DNA of 64,000 bases, taken from Saprospiraceae bacterium (lineage in GTDB: Bacteria > Bacteroidota > Bacteroidia > Chitinophagales > Saprospiraceae). A program made the translations under genes and the position numbers. Shown here in pieces: positions 8,331 to 16,586 of this stretch. Where the stretch lies: contig JADJLQ010000001.1 of the NCBI GenBank assembly GCA_016709995.1, positions 1,398,001 to 1,462,000 of the forward strand, in the 5' to 3' direction. The first letter of the stretch is position 1; every line of letters begins with the position of its first letter. The notes below the pieces were generated by a model that was not told the DNA's origin, ran no database searches, and saw only the letters and a list, made by a program, of their open reading frames with translations.

Positions 8331-9461
8331 ATGCTAATCTCAAAAATTCAATCCGATTTGTTTGATTTTATAGACCGAGACCCAGATGATGCGGCAGGGC
8401 TGATTGAATTTTGGTACATGGCAAACAATAACGCATTATCCGCCGCATTGACAAAACATGACGGATTAAAGTTGATAGTTAATGTGAGCAGTTTTGAACA
8501 ATTCGAGAAATTATCAAAAAAACTGTTCTTGGTTGCTGACACCTTAGTTGTAAGAGATACAAGAAAATGGGTGCCAGAAGAAGATACTTTGGGAGAAATA
8601 CCTATGCCAGCGGACGGCAACTACAAGCCCGGATACTTTGACGAAGTTATCGAGGAATTGAAAACCCTAAGACCATCGCCTTTAACGCTAAATTATAGAC
8701 CGCCTTTGCAATGGTCATCTTCTACTAAGATGTTAAACAATGGTTTGTATGTTGCTTATGCGGCTTGGGCATTCAATCAAATACCACAAAACTTTAAAGA
8801 CTGGATTTTTTCAAGTGGCAGAGAATATTTAAAAACTGGCAAAATAGTTTATGCCCCATTCATACCAACATTTGAAATGGAACTTGAATTTTTAAACAAG
8901 GGATTGTCTGTTCCAGATTATTTCAATTCAATGCCTTGTTTTGATGATACATTTTATCATAATGTTGATAGCACTTGGGAATGGCTTGCAAATGATAAAC
9001 TTTTGGCTCTTCTTTCCTTAAAACTCCCCTTTTTAGATAACATAGATATTGAGACGCTTTCGAAAGTTAAAGAAGATTATTATGAAGAATTTGCAACATT
9101 TAGTTCCGGTCTCTTGCAATCAATAAATAGTCTAAAATCAAATTTTGGAACTGAAAATTTTGCACATGAGGTGAAATATATTCAGAGAAACAAAATTGAC
9201 GATGAATTAAATAACATAGAAAAGACTGTGAAAAGAATGAATAATATTGGTGCGTTAAGAAAGTTGGGGGTTCTTACAGGATTTCTGGGTGTAAATGCTT
9301 CTATGTACCGCGGTCTCCCGAATTACACAATTCCAACGGGTCTTGCAACAAGTGTAATTGGTTTCATTATGGAGCGTATAGAAGGTTTAAAAGCCAATAA
9401 TGAGTTGAAAGACAAAAAGGGGTATTTTTTATGGAAACTGAAAGGAGTAGCCCCAAAATAA
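8331..9461 (+). CDS. Cassette-encoded protein of unknown function
   Basis: This is a 376-residue protein that I do not recognise. It has no signal peptide and no clear membrane segment. The N-terminal part is rich in acidic and aromatic residues (DFIDRDPDDAAGLIEFWYM); the middle contains several tryptophans (PPLQWSSS, STWEWLAND). The region from about residue 260 to 310 is helical and charged and may form a coiled coil, and the C-terminal 60 residues contain a Gly-rich, mildly hydrophobic stretch (GVLTGFLGVNA). It is the only gene in cassette 8302-9548. An A-rich leader precedes the ATG. The clean frame through 376 codons supports a real gene. Confidence 0.75.
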   Translation: MLISKIQSDLFDFIDRDPDDAAGLIEFWYMANNNALSAALTKHDGLKLIVNVSSFEQFEKLSKKLFLVADTLVVRDTRKWVPEEDTLGEIPMPADGNYKPGYFDEVIEELKTLRPSPLTLNYRPPLQWSSSTKMLNNGLYVAYAAWAFNQIPQNFKDWIFSSGREYLKTGKIVYAPFIPTFEMELEFLNKGLSVPDYFNSMPCFDDTFYHNVDSTWEWLANDKLLALLSLKLPFLDNIDIETLSKVKEDYYEEFATFSSGLLQSINSLKSNFGTENFAHEVKYIQRNKIDDELNNIEKTVKRMNNIGALRKLGVLTGFLGVNASMYRGLPNYTIPTGLATSVIGFIMERIEGLKANNELKDKKGYFLWKLKGVAPK

Positions 9462-9466
9462 AATGC

Positions 9467-9554
9467 AGATAACAACGGCTTGCTGTCCATGCCGCCGAAC
9501 AGCCAGTCCACAAAGCTAACGCACGGCGGCACGGCAGCAAGCCAAACGTTGGCA
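9467..9554 (+). other. attC site of cassette 4
   Basis: R'' AGATAAC (9467-9473) lies in TGCAGATAAC, the exact 10-bp complement of the cassette start GTTATCTGCA at 8301. R' is GTTGGCA (G at 9548). A strong hairpin forms between GGCTTGCTG/CCATGCCGCCG and CGGCGGCACGG/CAGCAAGCC, 88 bp in all. Confidence 0.9.
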
Positions 9555-9615
9555 GTAATAGGGGGCTAGACCAAACTTAACTACATTTTTCCTCAATCTT
9601 AAGTACATTTAAACA

Positions 9616-10236
9616 ATGAAAAAATTCGCTTTAATTCTTCAATTCTGCTTCGTTTTGGTAAGTATTGCTCATACCCAAACCGTGACCATTGGCAACCAAG
9701 TATGGATGTCTGAAAACCTTAATGTTGACAAGTTTCGGAATGGCGACTCTATACCTGAAGCAAAAACTGAGGCCGAATGGCTACTCGCAGGAGAGAATAA
9801 ACAACCTGCCTGGTGCTATTATAACAACGACCCTGCAAATGGTGATAAGTATCACAAAATATACAATTGGTATGCAATAAACGACCCGAGGGGGTTAGCA
9901 CCTGATGGATGGAAAGTTCCCTCAGATGATGAATGGACAGCCCTTACGGATTATCTGGGAGGAGAAGCTGCAGCTGGAACCAAAATGAAACGTACAAGTG
10001 GATGGGAAGAAAATGGAAATGGTACCAATGAAAGTGGGTTTTCAGCTCTTCGGGGCGGTTTCCGTGACTCTGGTGGGAAATTCGACTTAATCAATACCCA
10101 CGGTGGTTGGTGGAGTTCTACGGAAAAGGATACAGGCGATGCTTTTCATCGCCACATGAATAGCTCAGATGGTGTGGTCTACGGAGGTACTTTCAATAAG
10201 GTAACTGGTTTTTCTGTTCGTTGCGTCAAGGATTAA
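9616..10236 (+). CDS. FISUMP-domain secreted protein
   Basis: This is a 206-residue exported protein. A signal peptide (about residues 1-20, ending IAHTQ) is followed by one Fibrobacter-succinogenes-major-paralogous (FISUMP) domain. Diagnostic stretches are IGNQVWMSENLNV, YNWYAIND, LAPDGWKVPSDDEW, TNESGFSALRGG and GFSVRCVKD at the very C-terminus. The domain is common in exported Bacteroidota proteins; its biochemical role is not settled. It is the single gene of cassette 9549-10444. It belongs to the same broad sulfatase-modifying-factor-like fold class as the next cassette's product, which may be coincidence. Confidence 0.85.
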   Translation: MKKFALILQFCFVLVSIAHTQTVTIGNQVWMSENLNVDKFRNGDSIPEAKTEAEWLLAGENKQPAWCYYNNDPANGDKYHKIYNWYAINDPRGLAPDGWKVPSDDEWTALTDYLGGEAAAGTKMKRTSGWEENGNGTNESGFSALRGGFRDSGGKFDLINTHGGWWSSTEKDTGDAFHRHMNSSDGVVYGGTFNKVTGFSVRCVKD

Positions 10237-10367
10237 CTTATTTGTAGACTTGCTTAATTTAATTATAATTAACTCGGAAACGGGGAGCGTTTTTTATTTG
10301 GCAAAGTTCTAAAACACGTATTTCCTTGGCTGCACGACCTACCAAGTGAGGAGAAAGGCTCAACTAC

Positions 10368-10450
10368 TGCCAACAATGTGTATGCGCAATTTAAATTTGA
10401 TTAATAATTTTGAAAGGTAAATTTAAACTGCGCATACACGAACGTTGTGC
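10368..10450 (+). other. attC site of cassette 5
   Basis: R'' TGCCAAC (10368-10374) is within TACTGCCAAC, the complement of the cassette start GTTGGCAGTA at 9548. R' is GTTGTGC (G at 10444). The arms GTGTATGCGCA and TGCGCATACAC pair perfectly, extended by TTTAAATTT/AAATTTAAA, 83 bp in all. Confidence 0.9.
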
Positions 10451-10483
10451 GTCACTTTAAACAGTCATCAAAATACTATAACC

Positions 10484-11248
10484 ATGAAGAGTTTTGACAT
10501 TTACTTTCCCGAAGTCATTTATAGTTTCCCTATGGTTTTTTTAAAAGGAACAGGAGATAGTACCTATTTGTTTGGTGCAAGTGAAAAAACAGACATTCAT
10601 ATCAATGATTTTTTTATTTCCAAATTCCAGATAACTCAGCAAATGTGGGAATACATTATGGGCAATAACCCCTCACATTTTGTTTGCCCAAATAGACCAG
10701 TAGAAAATGTTTCTTTTAACAACATCACTCAAATAAATGGTTTTTTACACAAATTGAATCTTGAATTTGGTGATAAATATAATTTGATATTTCGCTTGCC
10801 TACAGAAACAGAATGGGAATATGCAGCTAGAGGCGGCTCTCATTGGAAAGATGATTTTCTATTTAGCGGCAGCAATGATATAAATGAAGTGGCTTGGTAT
10901 GAAATGAACAGTGGAAAATATACCGACCCGGAAATAATTACAAAACTAAAAAATCATGAAAAAGGTACTGAGACACACATAGTAGGACTGAAGATAGGAA
11001 ACCAATTAGGCATTTTTGACATGTGTGGTAATTTATGGGAATGGTGTCAGGATTCTTTTCAAAGAGATATTAGTTTGATACCAACAGATGGCACACCTTG
11101 CATGCATGAAAGTGAAGACAGAGTATTAAGAGGCGGATGTCATCATAATGGTGCTATCCATTGTACAGTATCTAAGAGGTATGCGATTTTTCCTGAAGCG
11201 AAAGATGAATGTATAGGATTTAGAATAGCAGCATCGTATTGGAAATGA
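10484..11248 (+). CDS. Formylglycine-generating-enzyme-like (SUMF1) protein
   Basis: This is a 254-residue protein spanning a whole FGE-sulfatase domain. Typical stretches are FPMVFLKGTG, FQITQQMWEYIMG, RPVENVSF, FRLPTETEWEYAARGG, GIFDMCGNLWEWCQD, RVLRGGC and ECIGFRIA. True FGE oxidises a sulfatase Cys/Ser to formylglycine; many bacterial members act otherwise (for example in ergothioneine-type chemistry or as binding domains). No sulfatase is nearby. No signal peptide is visible from the ATG at 10484, which is preferred over the TTG at 10445 that overlaps the integron core. It is the first gene of cassette 10445-13086. Confidence 0.85.
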   Translation: MKSFDIYFPEVIYSFPMVFLKGTGDSTYLFGASEKTDIHINDFFISKFQITQQMWEYIMGNNPSHFVCPNRPVENVSFNNITQINGFLHKLNLEFGDKYNLIFRLPTETEWEYAARGGSHWKDDFLFSGSNDINEVAWYEMNSGKYTDPEIITKLKNHEKGTETHIVGLKIGNQLGIFDMCGNLWEWCQDSFQRDISLIPTDGTPCMHESEDRVLRGGCHHNGAIHCTVSKRYAIFPEAKDECIGFRIAASYWK

Positions 11249-11327
11249 ATAATGTAATTCGATTCATTTTAAAAACTCAATGGTAGATAATGAATGCATT
11301 TCAATTAATTTTAAAAATAGAAGGAAA

Positions 11328-12569
11328 ATGATAATTCTCCTTTCTATATATTGGGGTACAAACTATACCCATGCCCAAGTCAACCAACAGCTTGCCCAAG
11401 AGTACTTTAAAGAAGCCCAAGCACTTTGTGAAAAAGACGGTGGCAAACTTTGGGGCAAATCAATCTGTGGTCCAATGGTTATTTATGATAGGCAAACAAA
11501 AACAATCGCTACAAGTAAACCAGCACCCGATGCACCTCATCCTCAATTGCTTGGGCTCTTAAATGCTCCTATTCAATGGGGAGGTGAAACTTGGATTGCT
11601 TATATGTGGAGTGATATTGTGAACAGAAAGCCACGCGAACGAAAAGAACTATTTCTGCATGAAATGTTTCATGGAGTACAGCCCCAGCTCAAATTGGGTG
11701 CCGCTGCTAATACTCCCGAACACCTTGATGCTAAAGATGGTAGATATTGGATGCGATTGGAATGGAAAGCCTTGGAACAGGCACTTCGAAAATCAGGTAA
11801 ACAGCGTAAAGCTGCCTTATCAGATATATTGGCCTTTCGGCAGGCCAGAAGAACTATTTTTGCCGCCAATATTGAGGACGAAAGAGGGCAAGAAATCACA
11901 GAAGGGCTGGCAGCCTACACAGGGACTAAGTTGGCGGCTGAGAATATTATAGAAGCCAAACAAAGTGCTATTGATTTGCTTACAGGTGCTGAAAATACTG
12001 CAAATGAAGCCAGTTTAGTACGCACATTTGCCTATATTTCAGGCCCAGCTTATTGTATTTTATTGGATGAAATTGCTCCTAATTGGCGAAAATCGCTTAA
12101 AAACACAGATGACTTTGGATTCTTACTTTCACAAGCACTAAAATTAAAACCAAGCACTGATGTACATATAGCAGCTTTGAAATACGCAGGGAATGATATT
12201 TTATTAGCAGAAGAAAAAAGAGAAAAAGCTAGGCGGGATCGTCTCCATGAACTACAAAAAATATTTATAGATGGCTCCATATTAATTTTTCCAGGCGGCA
12301 ATCACAGTTTTGATTCCCGAGGTGCTGTATCCATTAAAGGTGAAGGTACCGTTTATTATGGCCCATTTCGTGCATCTGGCCCTTGGGGAAAATTGGAAGC
12401 CGAAAAAGGAGTTCTAGTTGCTACTGATGGTAGCACTCGTAGAGTGGCAGTACCTGTGAAGAAAGATGAATTAACTTATACAGGGGATGGATGGACATTG
12501 AAAATAAATGAAGGCTGGCAAGTAAAGGAAGGTGAAAAGAATGGGAGTTTTGAGTTGGTAAAAAAATAA
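11328..12569 (+). CDS. Putative exported metallopeptidase-like protein (HEXXH)
   Basis: This is a protein of about 413 residues with a signal peptide (MIILLSIYWGTNYTHAQ). It contains HEMFH (HEXXH, in ELFLHEMFHGVQ) and, about 100 residues later, ITEGLAAY, whose Glu could be the third zinc ligand of a gluzincin-like site. The assignment rests on these motifs only; I cannot place it in a peptidase family. The C-terminal 100 residues are beta-rich and Gly-rich (GSILIFPGGNHSFDSRG). ATG 11328 is chosen over 11280 because it has an AAGGAAA ribosome-binding sequence and gives a normal signal peptide. It follows the FGE gene by 79 bp in the same cassette. Confidence 0.7.
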   Translation: MIILLSIYWGTNYTHAQVNQQLAQEYFKEAQALCEKDGGKLWGKSICGPMVIYDRQTKTIATSKPAPDAPHPQLLGLLNAPIQWGGETWIAYMWSDIVNRKPRERKELFLHEMFHGVQPQLKLGAAANTPEHLDAKDGRYWMRLEWKALEQALRKSGKQRKAALSDILAFRQARRTIFAANIEDERGQEITEGLAAYTGTKLAAENIIEAKQSAIDLLTGAENTANEASLVRTFAYISGPAYCILLDEIAPNWRKSLKNTDDFGFLLSQALKLKPSTDVHIAALKYAGNDILLAEEKREKARRDRLHELQKIFIDGSILIFPGGNHSFDSRGAVSIKGEGTVYYGPFRASGPWGKLEAEKGVLVATDGSTRRVAVPVKKDELTYTGDGWTLKINEGWQVKEGEKNGSFELVKK

Positions 12570-12615
12570 CAAACTCCCAAACTTAAATCACATTTATTCT
12601 TTCACTTTTCCAGTT

Positions 12616-12810
12616 TTATTCACTCTTCAAACTCTTCACTGGATTCATCAAAGCTGCTTTTATAGCTTGATAACGCACCGTCAATAATGTAATTAGCAAA
12701 GCCCCAGCACTTGCCACCACAAATATCCACCAGCTTATCTCTGTTCGATATGTGTATTTTTGCAACCAACCATTCATAAAATACCAAGCAATTGGGCTGG
12801 CGATGAGGCA
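12616..12810 (-). pseudogene. C-terminal fragment of an FtsX/MacB-type ABC permease
   Basis: On the minus strand, about 64 residues match the C-terminal end of MacB/FtsX-like permeases. There are two membrane segments (CLIASPIAWYFMNGWL and WWIFVVASAGALLITLLTV) and then the typical tail YQAIKAALMNPVKSLKSE before the stop. The rest of the permease is missing upstream, where the sequence runs into the attC region. It is a gene remnant carried at the end of the cassette. Confidence 0.7.
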
Positions 12811-12898
12811 TGAAATGGATTCGGGCGAAAAGGTAAAGAAAAAATTTGAAGGCAATAAGTGGGCAGACATCTTACATCGCAGACTAAAAAAAGCGAAC

Positions 12899-13092
12899 GC
12901 ACAACATTGTATTTATGAAAAATGGGGCGGACGAAAGTATTTAAGCATCAGTACATTAATAAACATTTGTACCAGCGGACGGAATACCATGAAACAGTTG
13001 GAAGTAACTCAACTTTGGAACAAAACCCAGCACCAGTTACGGGCTGACGAGTTCCAAAGTCCCCCTTCTTCATAAATACTTTTACGTTATCG
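12899..13092 (+). other. attC site of cassette 6 (unusually long)
   Basis: R'' GCACAAC (12899-12905) sits in ACGCACAAC, complement of the cassette start GTTGTGCGT at 10444. R' is GTTATCG (G at 13086). The arm GTATTTATGAA...GGGG pairs with CCCC...TTCATAAATAC. The terminal loop is long, giving 194 bp in total. Confidence 0.8.
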
Positions 13093-13126
13093 GCTATTTT
13101 ACCGAAACCCTACACAGACAGACAAA

Positions 13127-14131
13127 CTACTTGACTTTGATAACAACTTTCCCTTTTGACCGACCTGTTTCTACGTAGGACAAAGCATCATTAGTTTGTT
13201 CAAACGGAAAGACTTTATCTATCACAGGTTTTATAACACCAGCCTCAATAAGTTTTGTAATTTGACTTAATTGTTTGCCTTCTGCTCTCATAAACAGAAA
13301 AGTAAATTTTGCATTTAACTTTTTTGCTTTCTTTTTTATACCTAAACTTAAAAGTTTTGTCACAAATTTCAAATGCCAAGCTAAACCAATTTGTTCTGCA
13401 AATTCAGGTGTTGGTGGACCCGTTAGCGAAATAACTTGACCACCTGATTTCAGAATTCGTAATGACTTTTCCAAAACTTTTGTATCCTTATTGCTATGCA
13501 AAACCAAATCATAATCTTTCAATATAGTTTCAAAGTCTTGTGTCTTGTAATCAATTACAATATCTGCACCTAAACTTTTTACCAAATCAAAATTGCGTGA
13601 ACTTGTTGTAGTAGCAACAGTTGCTCCTAAATGTTTTGCTAATTGAATGGCAAATGTACCAACACCACCAGAACCAGCTTGAACGAAAACTTTTTGCCCT
13701 TTTTGAACATTTGCAAGTTCTACCAATGCTTGCCAAGAAGTTAATCCAACTAATGGAATTGAGCTTGCTTCTTCCATTGTGAGATTTTTGGGTTTTAATG
13801 CAACTTCATTTTCATCAATAGAAATATATTGAGCATACGTTCCTAGTTTGTGATTTCCTGAACTAGAGTATACTTCATCACCCACTTTGAACTTACTAAC
13901 TTTTGAACCCACTTTTGTCACAACACCTGCCACATCACGACCTAATTGAAAAGGTGGTTTCATTGGTAAGAAAAGTTTAAAATCACCATTTCGTATAAGC
14001 AAATCAATTACATTGACACCTGCAGAATTTACTTCTACTAATACATCATTTGGGTTTATTGCAGGTTCTGCAATTTCAGTTAGATGCAATTTTTCTTTTT
14101 TGCCGTAGCTTTTTGCTATGAATGCTTTCAT
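13127..14131 (-). CDS. NADP-dependent quinone oxidoreductase / zinc-less MDR
   Basis: This is a 334-residue medium-chain dehydrogenase/reductase of the quinone-oxidoreductase type. The N-terminal GroES-like domain (EVNSAGVNVIDLLIRNGDF, GRDVAGVV) is followed by a Rossmann domain with the NADP-binding motif AGSGGVGTFAIQLAKHLGA near residues 155-175. The catalytic and structural zinc cysteines of alcohol dehydrogenases are absent. It probably reduces quinones or enones using NADPH; the substrate is unknown. It is read on the minus strand, opposite to most cassette genes, 11 bp downstream of the SDR gene, with which it forms an operon controlled by the divergent HxlR regulator. Confidence 0.85.
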   Translation of the reverse strand: MKAFIAKSYGKKEKLHLTEIAEPAINPNDVLVEVNSAGVNVIDLLIRNGDFKLFLPMKPPFQLGRDVAGVVTKVGSKVSKFKVGDEVYSSSGNHKLGTYAQYISIDENEVALKPKNLTMEEASSIPLVGLTSWQALVELANVQKGQKVFVQAGSGGVGTFAIQLAKHLGATVATTTSSRNFDLVKSLGADIVIDYKTQDFETILKDYDLVLHSNKDTKVLEKSLRILKSGGQVISLTGPPTPEFAEQIGLAWHLKFVTKLLSLGIKKKAKKLNAKFTFLFMRAEGKQLSQITKLIEAGVIKPVIDKVFPFEQTNDALSYVETGRSKGKVVIKVK

Positions 14132-14142
14132 TTTATTTATTT

Positions 14143-14943
14143 TTAAGCGTTGTTTAATTGTTTAAGTACTGTTTTTTCTAAAATGCCATAGGCAAAATGT
14201 TGTAACGTGATTAAAACGGATAAGCCTTTACCAACTAAATTTCTAAATTTTGGGTTTTCAGTTTCAACTACTTTCAGCACTTTTGATGCAACCATTACAG
14301 GATTTTCACCTTGTTCAACTATTAAATCAGCATATTTTTCGCTTTTCGCCCTTAGTCTATTGTAGTCTTCTATTCGATTTAAGGTTGTTGATGAATTTTC
14401 CATAATATTTGTTTTAAAAGAACCAGGTTCAATCATTGCCACACGAATATTAAATTCAGCTAATTCATAGCGCAATGCTTTAAAGTATCCTTCCAAGGCG
14501 TGTTTGGAGGAGGCATAGTAAGATGTATTCGGAAATGCAACAAGCCCAGTAATTGAACCAACTGTTATTATTTTACCAAATTTTTGCTTTCTAAAAGAGG
14601 GCAAAATTGCATTTGTAACTTTGATAGTTCCCCAAAAATTAGTTTCAAATTGTTTTCTACCTAATTCTATGGGAATTTCTTCTGCTATACCTGTAACTAA
14701 GAAGCCTGCATTGTTGATTAGAATATCCAACTTATCGATTTCTTTATAAAGTCTATCAGACAAAGTGGTTATTGAGTTGTCTGAATCAAGGTCTAATGCA
14801 ATCATTTTGAAAGGGACTGTTGACTTTATTTTTTCAGGATTTCGACTTGTACCGATTACATTGAAACCCTTTCTGTGAAGCTCTTTTGCGATAAGTAATC
14901 CAAAGCCCGAACTTGCACCAGTAACTAAAATATTCTTGCTCAT
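14143..14943 (-). CDS. Short-chain dehydrogenase/reductase
   Basis: This is a classical SDR of about 266 residues. The cofactor motif is TGASSGFG near the N-terminus, with NNAG in the middle and the catalytic Ser...Tyr-x-x-x-Lys (SITG ... YYASSKHALEG). The start ATG at 14943 (MSKNILVTGASSG) is chosen because the upstream extension overlaps the palindromic promoter region. The protein is a soluble oxidoreductase of unknown substrate. It is co-transcribed with the quinone oxidoreductase gene, a pairing often seen under HxlR-family control in stress or electrophile responses (inference). Confidence 0.85.
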   Translation of the reverse strand: MSKNILVTGASSGFGLLIAKELHRKGFNVIGTSRNPEKIKSTVPFKMIALDLDSDNSITTLSDRLYKEIDKLDILINNAGFLVTGIAEEIPIELGRKQFETNFWGTIKVTNAILPSFRKQKFGKIITVGSITGLVAFPNTSYYASSKHALEGYFKALRYELAEFNIRVAMIEPGSFKTNIMENSSTTLNRIEDYNRLRAKSEKYADLIVEQGENPVMVASKVLKVVETENPKFRNLVGKGLSVLITLQHFAYGILEKTVLKQLNNA

Positions 14944-14977
14944 TTTTATTAGTTTTAAATTTAAAATTGTATTTTTG

Positions 14978-14992
14978 CTTGCAAATTGCAAG
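14978..14992. promoter_or_regulatory. Palindromic operator candidate between SDR operon and hxlR-type gene
   Basis: CTTGCAAATTGCAAG is a 15-base palindrome in the 111-bp divergent intergenic region; a further TGCAAG half-site lies near 15018-15023. Its place between divergent genes, one encoding an HxlR regulator, suggests it is the regulator's binding site. Confidence 0.5.
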
Positions 14993-15054
14993 TGCAAATA
15001 TACGAACAACTTTCAAAATGCAAGTTAAATCTCAAAGTATTTTAGAATTATTTT

Positions 15055-15465
15055 ATGGAAACAGGTAAAAAAAGGTCAGACTGTCCTTTGAGTCAATCGC
15101 TTGACGTATTTGGCGACAAGTGGTCGTTACTCATTATTAGAGACCTAATGTTCGGTAACAAGTGTACCTATAACGACTTTTTAAAATCAGCTGAAGGAAT
15201 TGCAACAAATATTTTAGCAACAAGACTGAAAGGACTTGAAGAAAATGGTATAATAGAAAAATCTGCACACCCCGACAGTAAAGCAAAAATTTTATACAAA
15301 CTGACAACAAAAGGAATTGACTTATTGCCTATCATTATGGAAGTTTACATTTGGTCAGACAAATATTTAACTATTCCAGCAGACATAAAAGCGACAATTA
15401 AAGAAGCAAAAAAGGACAAAGACAAATTTATAAAACAAGTGTCAAAAGAACTGAAAACAAAATGA
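15055..15465 (+). CDS. HxlR-family transcriptional regulator
   Basis: This is a 136-residue winged-helix regulator of the HxlR family. The conserved N-terminal CPLSQSLDVFGDKWSLLIIRDL is present, followed by the recognition region (FLKSAEGIATNILATRLKGLEENGII) and the wing (YKLTTKGIDLLPI). The single Cys in DCPLS is the usual redox/electrophile-sensing position in this family. It is divergent from the SDR/quinone-oxidoreductase pair with a palindrome between, so it most likely represses or activates them. All three genes lie in one cassette (13087-15569). Confidence 0.9.
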   Translation: METGKKRSDCPLSQSLDVFGDKWSLLIIRDLMFGNKCTYNDFLKSAEGIATNILATRLKGLEENGIIEKSAHPDSKAKILYKLTTKGIDLLPIIMEVYIWSDKYLTIPADIKATIKEAKKDKDKFIKQVSKELKTK

Positions 15466-15480
15466 CGAGAAAAAAACAGC

Positions 15481-15575
15481 CGATAACAGCGGTTTTGCAA
15501 AAGTGGGGCTTCAGTGCTAAATTGAACATTTGTGCTTCGATTTCCGCCACTTCGCCAAGCCGTAAAACGTTGAAC
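15481..15575 (+). other. attC site of cassette 7
   Basis: R'' CGATAAC (15481-15487) lies in AGCCGATAAC, exact 10-bp complement of the cassette start GTTATCGGCT at 13086. R' is GTTGAAC (G at 15569). The arms include GCAAAAGTGG and CCACTTCGCC, 95 bp in all. Confidence 0.85.
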
Positions 15576-15679
15576 AAACCCTTTTGCTAAAGTCTGTTTC
15601 ATCATCGCTTTTTTCATCAACATACTCGTCATAGTATTTACATTTGAATCAATGAATTCAATCACTAAATCTATATTCT

Positions 15680-16586
15680 ATGATATTGTATGATTCGCAT
15701 TTACTAGAGTACAAGAATTTTATGATTCTTAAAAATTTTAGCCCCCGGACTATCAAGACCTATTATCAAATAGTGCATTATTATCTTCGATACTGTCATG
15801 ATCATCATCCCAACGAAGAGCTAACTGACGACATAGCTAAAGAATATATATTACATCGATATGCTCTAGGTCTTGACTGGCAGACCGTGAACAGTGACTA
15901 TTCTTCTATTCAAAATTTTATAAGAATATAATCTTAATGCCCTGGAATATTAAAAAAATACCTAGACCGCGCAAAGAGAAGAAACTACCCACTATATTAT
16001 CCAAAGAAGATGTAGTCAAAATCATTGAGAATGCCCCTACCTATAAACAACAGGTATTACTCACCTTCATTTATACCACAGGCATGAGACTCAGCGAATC
16101 TATTAATGTATGTTTTGAAGACATTGACAGTAATAGATTACAGATACGAGTAAATAAAGGCAAGGGCAATAAAGATCGATTTATATTGGTGCCCCCTGTA
16201 CTCATTGATCTTCTACGAGATTATTATAAAAAAGTAAAACCCATAAAATATTTATTTAATGGTATTCACAAAGGAAAGCCTTACTCTCCCAGATCTGTAC
16301 AGCTTACCATGGCACAAAGTAAAAAGTTGGCACATATAAACAAGAAATGTTCTATACACACACTACGAAACTGTTATGCAACCCATCATCTCGAAGGTGG
16401 CACACCTGCCTGACGGCAGTCAGGGATTTAGTATTCCTACAGGAGCAAATGGGGCATAAAAATCTGCGTACCACCATTCGCTACATTGGATTATGTGTAG
16501 AAAGGCATCGATATATCAAACACCCAATCGACTCTCTACAGATCCGTTATCAACCAAATCGGGGTATTCCAACACCAATAGCATAG
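15680..16586 (+). pseudogene. Tyrosine recombinase of unit B, copy 1 (disrupted)
   Basis: The N-terminus (ILKNFSPRTIKTYY) and catalytic parts GMRLSE (Arg), NKGKGNKDR (Lys), HTLRNCYATH (HxxR), MGHKNLRTTIRYIGL (His and Tyr) are recognisable, ending HPIDSL like its relatives. The frame is lost at an A-run near 15916 and again by a 20-bp palindromic insertion at 16405-16424 that lies between HLEGGT and DLVFLQEQ. Removing the insertion restores the expected protein. It is non-functional as sequenced. Confidence 0.8.
16405..16424. repeat. Palindromic mini-insertion in unit B recombinase, copy 1
   Basis: The 20-base sequence CCTGCCTGACGGCAGTCAGG is an imperfect palindrome inserted within the recombinase coding sequence. 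Deleting it rejoins GGCACA to GATTTA and restores the conserved helix before the MGH motif. A related palindrome lies in the transposase gene at 16801-16821. Confidence 0.75.

Noticed and set aside
12752..13075. 107-codon frame on the plus strand
   Set aside because: It runs from the antisense of the FtsX fragment into the attC of cassette 6 and has no ribosome-binding site or recognisable domain.
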